From: Pseudomonadota bacterium
Lineage (GTDB): Bacteria; Desulfobacterota; Desulfobacteria; Desulfobacterales; ETH-SRB1
DNA length: 5,011 nucleotides
Direction: 5' to 3'
Assembly (NCBI GenBank): GCA_018897415.1
Contig: JAHIKR010000015.1
Span: 1 to 5,011, forward strand
Both the position numbers and the translations under genes were made by a program. The notes under the pieces were generated by a model that made no database searches, was not told where the DNA came from, and saw only the letters and a program-made list of their open reading frames with translations. Below, piece after piece: positions 1 to 5,011 of the stretch (positions are counted from its first letter, which is position 1; each line of letters begins with the position of its first letter).

Positions 1-2
1 AA

Positions 3-1700
3 ATAGATATCCGCGGAGAACCTCCAAGAATAGGAGTTTTTATCTGCCGGTGCGGTATTAATATCGCCGGAGTAGTCGATGTCCCTGCTGTAGTGGATTT
101 TGCAAGCACCCTGCCGTATGTTGTTCATGCTGAAGAAAACATGTTCAGCTGCTCACAGGACACTCAGGATAAGATGACAAAGACAATAAAAGAAAAGCGC
201 CTGAACCGTATGGTTGTGTCGGCCTGTACTCCTAAAACTCATGAACCGCTTTTTCAGAAAACTTTAATCAATGCGGGTATTAATAAATACCTGTTTGATA
301 TGGCCAATATACGCAACCACTGTTCATGGGTCCACAGCGCAGAACCTGAAGCGGCAACCGAAAAGGCAAAAGAGCTGACCATGATGGCCGTGGCAAAGGT
401 GGCCTTGCACGAACCGCTGGTTGAACCGGAACTGGAAGTCAATCAGTCAGCTCTGGTAATAGGCGGCGGCATTTCAGGTATGACAGCAGCAAAAACTTTA
501 TCAGGGCAAGGGTATCATACATATCTAATTGAAAAAAATGAAATGCTCGGCGGACAGGCGCGGCATTTTCATGAAACTTGGCGAGGCGAGGATGTACAAC
601 AAAACCTAAACAGAATGATTGAAGAAATTCAGTCTGATGAAAAGATTGATGTCTATCTTAAATCAAAAATAACAAAGGTCGACGGTTTTGTAGGAAATTT
701 TAAAACAACTATCGAAAGGAACGGTAAAGAAGAAGTCCTTGAGCATGGAGTAACAATAATTGCTTCAGGAGCCAAAGAGCTCAAGCCTGATAAGTATTTG
801 TATGGACATGGTCCCAGCGTCCTGACGGGTCTTGAATTGGACCAGAAATTCATTAAAAATGATGATTCTATCAAAAATATAAAGTCAGCTCTATTTATTC
901 AGTGTGTTGGCTCAAGAATAGAAGAACGTCCCTATTGCTCAAAAACATGCTGTACCCATTCAATAAAAAACGCTCTGCAACTCAAAGAACTCAATCCGGA
1001 AATGGACATTTTTATTCTTTACAGGGATATGCGCAGTTATGGATTGCGCGAAGACCTGTACCGAAAAGCCAGGGAAAAAGGTATCCTCTTCTTCAGATAT
1101 GACTTTAATGAGGAATTAAGCGTAGATAATGACAAGGAAGATTTACGGATAAGGTTCACTGACTCCACAATTAAACGAAAGATTGAGATAAGGCCGGACC
1201 TTCTGGTTCTTGCATCCGCCATTATACCGCCAGAAAAAAATCCGCTTGCACAAATGTACAAGGTAACCCTGAATGATGACGGCTTTTTTATGGAAGCGCA
1301 CGTTAAACTCAGACCCGTTGATTGTGCAACAGACGGTGTATTTATCTGCGGATTAGCGCATGCGCCAAAGCCGATTGATGAATCAATAGCTCAAGCGCAA
1401 GCCGCAGCAACAAGGGCTGTAACGCTGCTTGCCAAGAAAATAATAAATATGAGCGGCACGGTTGCGCATGTCAATCCTTTAAACTGCAGCAGTTGCAGTG
1501 TATGCCTCAATATCTGTCCCTTTTCAGCGCCGGCTTTTATTGAGGAAGGCCCATTTACAGGCAAGGCTCAAATTAACTCTGTTCTCTGTAAGGGCTGCGG
1601 GCTATGCACAGCATCATGCAGATCCGGAGCAATACATCTTAAAGGATTTGACAATAATCAGATATTTTCACAAATTTTTGCATTAGAGAAAGCAGGATAA
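3..1700 (+). CDS. hdrA: HdrA-like heterodisulfide reductase subunit A, 5' partial
   Basis: Flavin and iron-sulfur hub of Hdr-type complexes; in the cytoplasmic methanogen enzyme its FAD carries out electron bifurcation. The frame is open to the window edge, giving 565 visible residues (numbered from nt 3). The N-terminal HdrA domain begins with RIGVFICRCG (9-18) and has further Cys at 50, 75 (SACTPKTHEP) and 107 (NHCSWVH). An FAD-binding Rossmann motif GGGISG is at 154-159. The HdrA signature CVGSR...CSKTCC (Cys 301, 312, 316, 317) is a known cluster-ligand region in the family. Two C-terminal 4Fe-4S motifs follow (Cys 495/498/501/505 and 529/532/535/539). A GTG at nt 93 is in frame but lies after the conserved CxCG, so it is not the start. 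No start codon precedes residue 9, so the protein extends upstream. The ferredoxin domain inserted in methanogen HdrA seems absent. The stop TAA is followed by a 411-base gap. Family assignment is very secure; the physiological partner is inferred. Confidence 0.95.
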   Translation: MDIRGEPPRIGVFICRCGINIAGVVDVPAVVDFASTLPYVVHAEENMFSCSQDTQDKMTKTIKEKRLNRMVVSACTPKTHEPLFQKTLINAGINKYLFDMANIRNHCSWVHSAEPEAATEKAKELTMMAVAKVALHEPLVEPELEVNQSALVIGGGISGMTAAKTLSGQGYHTYLIEKNEMLGGQARHFHETWRGEDVQQNLNRMIEEIQSDEKIDVYLKSKITKVDGFVGNFKTTIERNGKEEVLEHGVTIIASGAKELKPDKYLYGHGPSVLTGLELDQKFIKNDDSIKNIKSALFIQCVGSRIEERPYCSKTCCTHSIKNALQLKELNPEMDIFILYRDMRSYGLREDLYRKAREKGILFFRYDFNEELSVDNDKEDLRIRFTDSTIKRKIEIRPDLLVLASAIIPPEKNPLAQMYKVTLNDDGFFMEAHVKLRPVDCATDGVFICGLAHAPKPIDESIAQAQAAATRAVTLLAKKIINMSGTVAHVNPLNCSSCSVCLNICPFSAPAFIEEGPFTGKAQINSVLCKGCGLCTASCRSGAIHLKGFDNNQIFSQIFALEKAG

Positions 1701-1721
1701 GCGAATATGAACATATTTAGG

Positions 1722-2085
1722 GAAATCGCTATAAAAACTAAAATACTGACAGGAAATAGGTAAAAAAGTTTAGAGGCTATGAGGCCTCGAGTACAGCGCT
1801 GAGAGCAGGTATCAGATAGTTTTTTTAAAAAGCAAAATATAATTACTCAATCAGCTTCGAGAACGGCACCATACCCACTCAGTTAGTATGATGCTAAATT
1901 GCCGATGCCATTATCCTATGATCCATATCTCCTATGTGCCTGGCTTGACCAGATCCCAAGGCTTAGTGGTTTAGAATTGATGCATAATTATTTGGCTCTT
2001 TTAAAAAAATTATCTGATACCTGCTCTCAGCCGACAGAAATTAAGAGTGCAAAACGTGATTTATAGTGTTTCTCGAAATCGCTAT
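1722..2085. repeat. 11-bp direct repeat pair flanking the first foldback element
   Basis: GAAATCGCTAT occurs at 1722-1732 and again at 2075-2085 in the same orientation, bracketing the foldback element with 65 and 43 bases of extra sequence. An exact 11-bp match is unlikely, though not impossible, by chance in a 400-base gap. It might be an old target duplication or a remnant of a duplicated leader. The span given covers both copies and the sequence between them. Confidence 0.45.
1798..2031. mobile_element. MITE-like foldback element 1 (234 bp, 33-bp terminal inverted repeats)
   Basis: The left arm 1798-1830 is the reverse complement of the right arm 1999-2031 at 32 of 33 positions. The only mismatch (G1819 against T2010) would be a G-U wobble in RNA. 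Arms begin GCTGAGAGCAGGTATCAGAT and run through a T7A4 tract. Beyond a one-base bulge, weaker complementarity continues about 20 bases inward (AGCAAAATATAATTA against AGCCAAATAATTA). The core codes for nothing credible but has short internal stems (1866-1874 with 1886-1894; 1938-1943 with 1956-1962). I see no transposase and no clean target duplication at the arm ends. The structure fits a non-autonomous transposable element or a large RNA foldback. I do not recognise the family. Confidence 0.7.
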
Positions 2086-2111
2086 TGTACTCAGCTTAGG
2101 AGAATATCATA

Positions 2112-2543
2112 ATGAATGAATGGAAACCCAGAATAGTCGGTTTCTTGTGCAACTGGTGCAGCTATGGAGCCGCCGATCTTGCAGGTGTCAGCCGCATGCA
2201 GTATCCACCCAACGTCAGAGTAATAAGGATTCCATGCACCGGCAGGATGAGTCCAAAGTTTATCCTGGCTGCATTCATGAAAGGTGCGGACGGAGTCTGG
2301 ATATCGGGATGTCATCCGGGAGACTGCCATTATATGGAAGGTAATTATTATGCCCGCCGAAAGTTCGCTCTTTTTAAAAATCTTATTGAATATATGGGAA
2401 TTGAGCCGGGCCGTCTCCATTTTTCATGGATATCTTCTGCTGAATCCACAAAGTTTGCAAGCGTAGTGAATGAAGTCACCTCGGCAGTAAAGGCACTGGG
2501 TCCGAGGGAACATTTTATAAAGACAATGCCTAGGGTTGCTTAA
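2112..2543 (+). CDS. mvhD: MvhD/FlxD-type iron-sulfur electron transfer protein
   Basis: Small protein (143 aa, a usual length for the stand-alone family) that passes electrons from a hydrogenase, formate dehydrogenase or Flx NADH-oxidising module into HdrA. Family motifs in order: FLCNWCSYGAADLAG (Cys 13, 16), IPCTGRM (Cys 42), and GCHPGDCHYMEGN (Cys 67, 72). These cysteines supply the [2Fe-2S] ligands known for MvhD. The C-terminal RLHFSWISSAES region is also typical. The start ATG has AGGAGA at 2098-2103 with eight-base spacing. The next gene begins one base after the TAA, which suggests translational coupling. It follows hdrA, its expected direct partner, across the foldback gap. With an FAD/NAD(P) subunit downstream and no hydrogenase in the window, FlxD is the better functional name; mvhD is the family name. 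Confidence 0.93.
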   Translation: MNEWKPRIVGFLCNWCSYGAADLAGVSRMQYPPNVRVIRIPCTGRMSPKFILAAFMKGADGVWISGCHPGDCHYMEGNYYARRKFALFKNLIEYMGIEPGRLHFSWISSAESTKFASVVNEVTSAVKALGPREHFIKTMPRVA

Positions 2544-2544
2544 T

Positions 2545-3492
2545 ATGTCAGAGTATCTATCAAAAATTAAAGAAATATCGGAAAGACTGTTAAAAGAAGA
2601 AAAAGTTGAAATAATAATCGGCTTCCGTAAGGGAACCGTCCCTATGATGAATGAGCCATGTTTTGCAAAAACCCCGGAACAAGTAAAAGAACTTGTATGG
2701 GACAGCAACTGCGGAATAAATCTGGCAAACTATTTGACCGACAGAAAAGAAAAAATAGGTATAATTGCCAAGGGCTGCGATTCAAGAAACATTGTAACCC
2801 ATATAATAGAAAACAAGATAAAAAGAGAACAACTGTTTATAATCGGTGTTTCATGCAAAGGAATGATTGATAAAAATAAAATAACTTCCATGTTTGAAAA
2901 TGAAATAAATGAAGTCTCGGAAGACGAAGAAAATATAATTGTAAAAGGAGAAGGTTTTGAGAAGACCTTAAATAAAAATGATGTATTACAGGAAAACTGT
3001 AAAATATGCGTACACCGAAATCCAGTTATCTACGACGAGCTTGCTGCCGATCTTTTAGTTGAACAAAAAGATGTTGATAGATATGAGGATGTGCGCAAAA
3101 TCGAAGCCATGGCGCCTGAAGATAAATGGAACTATTTCGATGATATCCTGTCTGACTGCATTCGCTGTTATGCATGCAGGAATGCGTGCCCTCTCTGCTA
3201 CTGCCCCACATGCTTCGTGGACGAATCAAGGCCCCAGTGGGTAGGTAAAAGCATAGACCCTGTTGATACAAGAACATTTCACTTTTTAAGGGCATATCAC
3301 TGCGCAGGCAGATGTACTGATTGCGGCGCCTGTGAACGGGCATGCCCAATGGGAATAAAAGTAAGAACTTTCACAAAAAAACTGGGAAAAGACTGTCTTG
3401 AACTTTATGGCTGGGAGGCAGGGCTGTCATTAGATGAACGGCCGCCACTCGATACATACAGGCCCGATGATCCTGAAGATTTTATCAAATAA
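2545..3492 (+). CDS. FrhB-like plus two-cluster 4Fe-4S protein (FlxC-like)
   Basis: Predicted cytoplasmic electron-transfer subunit of 315 aa. The N-terminal half resembles the FrhB/FdhB beta-subunit family, with KGCDSRN (76-82) and scattered Cys at 39, 56, 78, 104, 152 and 155 that could bind another cluster. The C-terminal half has two ferredoxin motifs: Cys 205/208/211/215 followed by CPLCYCPTC (215-223), and Cys 257/260/263/267 in RCTDCGACERACPMG. The tail PPLDTYRPDDPEDFIK is typical of proteins found beside HdrA and MvhD. I chose ATG 2545, one base after the mvhD stop, with TAGGG at 2531-2535 as a weak ribosome site. An in-frame TTG at 2536 would add three residues and overlap the upstream gene. 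By position it is probably FlxC, but the FlxB/FlxC naming is uncertain. No membrane segment or signal peptide is seen. Confidence 0.88.
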   Translation: MSEYLSKIKEISERLLKEEKVEIIIGFRKGTVPMMNEPCFAKTPEQVKELVWDSNCGINLANYLTDRKEKIGIIAKGCDSRNIVTHIIENKIKREQLFIIGVSCKGMIDKNKITSMFENEINEVSEDEENIIVKGEGFEKTLNKNDVLQENCKICVHRNPVIYDELAADLLVEQKDVDRYEDVRKIEAMAPEDKWNYFDDILSDCIRCYACRNACPLCYCPTCFVDESRPQWVGKSIDPVDTRTFHFLRAYHCAGRCTDCGACERACPMGIKVRTFTKKLGKDCLELYGWEAGLSLDERPPLDTYRPDDPEDFIK

Positions 3493-3784
3493 ACGGCGTA
3501 ATACTTTAGCTTTTTGAAAATATATTCGCTTAAGGTGTAATCAAATTCAAACCATGAAAAACTCACGCATAAGATATCGTAAAGAAAGAACTTGCCCCGA
3601 ATGAAAACAATGGTAACAGTTCAACAACCCATTAATAAACAATGAACAAGATCCTGCAAGGTTCTTTCTTAACGATATCTAATACGCTCAAACAGTTTCC
3701 TGTTTTGAATTTGATTACACCTTAAGCTCTCACACTCAGTCGGTTTGTTTCATAAATATAGAATGTTAATAAAAGGTAAATTCT
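3493..3784. other. Gene-free gap between the two iron-sulfur genes
   Basis: These 292 bases carry no credible gene. Most of the gap is the foldback element at 3528-3727. The 35 bases on the left (3493-3527) are AT-rich without a clear signal. The 57 bases on the right (3728-3784) end in AAAAGGT (3771-3777), a modest ribosome binding site about eight bases before the next ATG. No T-run follows the long inverted repeat, so it does not look like an intrinsic terminator. Confidence 0.7.
3528..3727. mobile_element. MITE-like foldback element 2 (200 bp, long imperfect inverted repeats)
   Basis: The outer arms 3528-3551 and 3704-3727 are perfect reverse complements over 24 bases (GCTTAAGGTGTAATCAAATT...). 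A second paired block, 3572-3591 with 3661-3680, matches at 19 of 20 positions. The stretch between the blocks is poorly paired, because the right arm carries an extra hairpin (AAACAG-TTTC-CTGTTT, 3690-3705). The unpaired centre is about 69 bases (3592-3660) and codes for nothing. TTAA lies just inside each end (3530-3533 and 3722-3725) with GC outside, as expected if an element inserted into GCTTAAGC and duplicated TTAA or TA. The arms may equally include these bases, so the duplication is not proven. No transposase is present and the family is not recognised. Confidence 0.72.
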
Positions 3785-4831
3785 ATGAGGTTTATAACTA
3801 TTGACAAAAAAAGCTGGGCCAACGGACTCGAAAATTTATGTGAAAATTATAGATTATTTGGTCCTGTAAGGGATAATAACCATCATTTTTTCAAAAAGCT
3901 CGCTAAAGGCGAACTCCCGGATTTTAATTATCTCAATACACGCCTTTCACCAAAATCCATTGTTTATCCACAGTCTGAAACAATGTTTGAATATTCGTTA
4001 GATGAAAGTAAAGAAGATCATCATATATTAAAAGAAATAAATAAAGATTATTCACTGCAAGCCTTGATAGGAATAAGGCCCTGTGATGCAGCGTCTTATC
4101 TTCTTGTTAAATGCAACTTTGACACACCCGAATATAAAGATCCTTATTGGCTGCGCGCCTATGAATCAACAATATTCGCAGGGCTGGCTTGCGGCAATCC
4201 CCGTAGCACGTGCTTCTGTACAAGCGCCGGTTGCGGGCCTTTTCACGAAGACGGACTCGACCTGCTTCTTGTTGACGAAGGGGAGAACTTTATTGCAAAA
4301 ATTTTAACTTCAAGGGGTGAAAACTTTATAAAATCTGCAGGATGGGAAACCGAGACCGACCCCACCGCCGCAGAAAAAATAATAAAAGACATGAAAATTA
4401 AGGCAGAAGAAAAGATAGCTTCTTTTGTCTCAACTGACCAGCTTAAGAATAAATTATCCATCAAGCTATATGATGCGCCCTTTTGGGACGATATAGCTTT
4501 TGCATGCATAAACTGCGGAACATGTACCTATGCCTGCCCAACATGCTGGTGTTTCGACATACAGGATGAAGTTAGCAGTAGTTCAGGCTTGCGTATGCGT
4601 AACTGGGATAGCTGCATGTATCCTTTGTTTACACTCCACGGCTCTGGATACAATCCGAGAAACACCAAGATGCAAAGAGTTCGTCAGCGTTTCATGCACA
4701 AACTTAAATATTACGTAGACAAATACGGCGATGGGATACAATGTGTCGGATGTGGGCGCTGCATTCGATTATGTCCGGTTAATATCGATATACGAAGGGT
4801 CTGCGATATGATGAACAAATATGAGGATTGA
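3785..4831 (+). CDS. 4Fe-4S dicluster protein, sulfhydrogenase beta / FlxB-like
   Basis: Predicted 348-aa iron-sulfur subunit of the family that includes the sulfhydrogenase beta subunit (HydB) and anaerobic sulfite reductase subunit A. It usually relays electrons between an FAD/NAD(P)-binding subunit and its partner enzyme. The N-terminal half has the family motif IGIRPCDA (Cys 100) and a cysteine group at 136, 143, 145 and 150 (ACGNPRSTCFCTSAGCGP). The C-terminal half has two 4Fe-4S motifs: Cys 241/244/247/251 followed by CPTCWC (251-256), and Cys 320/323/326/330 in QCVGCGRCIRLCPVNIDIRR. The start ATG 3785 has AAAAGGT upstream. It is followed after 24 bases by the FlxA-like gene, the standard partner pair of this family. 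It is separated from the preceding gene by foldback element 2. Family placement is secure; the label FlxB rests on context. Confidence 0.9.
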   Translation: MRFITIDKKSWANGLENLCENYRLFGPVRDNNHHFFKKLAKGELPDFNYLNTRLSPKSIVYPQSETMFEYSLDESKEDHHILKEINKDYSLQALIGIRPCDAASYLLVKCNFDTPEYKDPYWLRAYESTIFAGLACGNPRSTCFCTSAGCGPFHEDGLDLLLVDEGENFIAKILTSRGENFIKSAGWETETDPTAAEKIIKDMKIKAEEKIASFVSTDQLKNKLSIKLYDAPFWDDIAFACINCGTCTYACPTCWCFDIQDEVSSSSGLRMRNWDSCMYPLFTLHGSGYNPRNTKMQRVRQRFMHKLKYYVDKYGDGIQCVGCGRCIRLCPVNIDIRRVCDMMNKYED

Positions 4832-4844
4832 CAATTTGTAACAT

Positions 4845-4850
4845 GGAGGA
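4845..4850 (+). promoter_or_regulatory. Ribosome binding site for the FlxA-like gene
   Basis: GGAGGA is a near-consensus Shine-Dalgarno site, five bases before a TTG codon at 4856. It decides the start, because the reading frame has no nearby ATG or GTG and the conserved protein sequence begins right after the TTG. It is the strongest ribosome site in the window and may compensate for the weak start codon. Confidence 0.85.
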
Positions 4851-4855
4851 ATACT

Positions 4856-5011
4856 TTGCAAAATCCGTACCTGCCTTATCCGGTTCGTATTGACGAAATA
4901 ATAACTGAAACCGAAGATAAAAACCTCAAAACATTCAAACTGGTTTTTTTAAACCCTGATGATGAAGAAAAATTTTCTTATATGCCGGGTCAGTTTGCCG
5001 AACTTTCTGTG
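4856..5011 (+). CDS. flxA: FAD/NAD(P)-binding oxidoreductase, FlxA / sulfhydrogenase gamma-like, 3' partial
   Basis: Only the first 52 codons are present. The translation, opening MQNPYLPYPVRIDEI, continues through NLKTFKLVFLNP to YMPGQFAELSV at the window edge. This is the beginning of the ferredoxin-NADP reductase-like FAD-binding barrel in sulfhydrogenase gamma (HydG) and FlxA proteins; PGQFAEL is the conserved barrel strand near the flavin. The full protein would be expected to continue with an NAD(P)-binding domain and an iron-sulfur site. It would oxidise NADH (or NADPH) and feed the neighbouring iron-sulfur subunits. The start is TTG, supported by GGAGGA five bases upstream. It lies 24 bases after its usual partner. 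The name flxA is used because the operon also carries hdrA and mvhD/flxD; a hydrogenase or sulfite reductase gamma role is less likely but cannot be excluded from this fragment. Confidence 0.87.
   Translation, partial: MQNPYLPYPVRIDEIITETEDKNLKTFKLVFLNPDDEEKFSYMPGQFAELSV

Larger units (their letters stand above)
1701..2111. other. Gene-free gap between hdrA and mvhD/flxD
   Basis: These 411 bases hold no credible gene on either strand. The middle is the foldback element at 1798-2031. The left flank (1701-1797) has a small perfect palindrome, AATATG-aa-CATATT (1704-1717), and a short GAGGC/GCCTC stem (1773-1788), neither followed by a T-run. The right flank (2032-2111) carries the ribosome binding site AGGAGA (2098-2103), eight bases before the mvhD ATG. 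I see no intrinsic terminator and no convincing sigma-70 promoter, so read-through from hdrA is plausible. Confidence 0.7.

Noticed and set aside
93..95. GTG at 93 as the start of hdrA
   Set aside because: The conserved HdrA motif RIGVFICRCGINIAG is encoded just upstream in the same open frame, so the gene starts outside the window.
1945..1977. Possible promoter, TTGACC with TAGAAT, inside element 1
   Set aside because: The spacing is about 21 bases, too long for a good sigma-70 promoter, and AT-rich sequence gives such matches easily.
1798..2037. Long inverted repeat of element 1 as an intrinsic terminator
   Set aside because: The loop would be about 160 bases and no T-run follows the right arm on the + strand. 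The T7 tract lies inside the left arm, with only weak stems before it.
1748..2041. Imperfect direct repeat GACAGGAAAT / GACAGAAAT around element 1 as a target duplication
   Set aside because: The copies differ by an indel, and the left one is about 40 bases from the arm end, so they are not positioned as a target duplication.
2091..2420. 109-codon open frame on the - strand
   Set aside because: It lies antisense to mvhD, whose + strand product has every family motif. The antisense translation resembles no family I know.
2536..2538. TTG at 2536 as the start of the FlxC-like gene
   Set aside because: ATG 2545 is three codons later, is a stronger start codon, and lies directly after the mvhD stop. 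The three added residues have no conserved content.
2112..2543. Selenocysteine or frameshift variant of MvhD
   Set aside because: All expected cysteines are encoded by TGT or TGC, and the frame is intact from start to stop.
3026..3349. 107-codon open frame on the - strand
   Set aside because: It is a shadow of the cysteine-rich C-terminal half of the FlxC-like gene, where ferredoxin motifs on the + strand constrain the codons.

Overview
The window is a stretch of a + strand redox operon, probably from a strictly anaerobic bacterium. The best guess is a sulfate reducer or syntroph of the Desulfobacterota. That guess rests on gene content (HdrA, an MvhD/FlxD-type protein, two multi-cluster iron-sulfur proteins and an FAD/NAD(P)-binding subunit), on Shine-Dalgarno sites, and on moderately AT-rich DNA. 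The sequence alone does not fix the taxon.

Layout: (1) nt 3-1700, an HdrA-type flavin/iron-sulfur protein whose 5' end lies outside the window. (2) nt 1701-2111, a 411-base gap with no gene, holding a 234-bp foldback element (1798-2031) with 33-bp terminal inverted repeats. (3) nt 2112-2543, MvhD/FlxD. (4) nt 2545-3492, an iron-sulfur protein with an FrhB-like front half and a two-cluster back half (FlxC-like), starting one base after the previous stop. (5) nt 3493-3784, a 292-base gap with no gene, mostly a second, unrelated foldback element (3528-3727). (6) nt 3785-4831, a second two-cluster protein like the sulfhydrogenase beta subunit (FlxB-like). (7) nt 4856 to the window end, the first 52 codons of an FAD/NAD(P)-binding subunit (FlxA / sulfhydrogenase gamma-like), starting at TTG.

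How they work together (inference from family knowledge): FlxA would oxidise NAD(P)H on its flavin. The two iron-sulfur proteins and the [2Fe-2S] protein MvhD/FlxD would carry electrons to the FAD of HdrA, where flavin-based bifurcation (or the reverse, confurcation) links NADH to ferredoxin and to a disulfide or DsrC-type acceptor. The HdrB and HdrC subunits that normally reduce the disulfide are not in the window. The gene order hdrA-flxD-C-B-A differs from the flxABCD-hdrABC order described for Desulfovibrio.

The most unusual features are the two MITE-like foldback elements, each placed neatly between genes of what should be one operon, and an HdrA that appears to lack the internal ferredoxin domain of the methanogen enzyme. 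I found no RNA gene, CRISPR array, transposase gene or convincing promoter.
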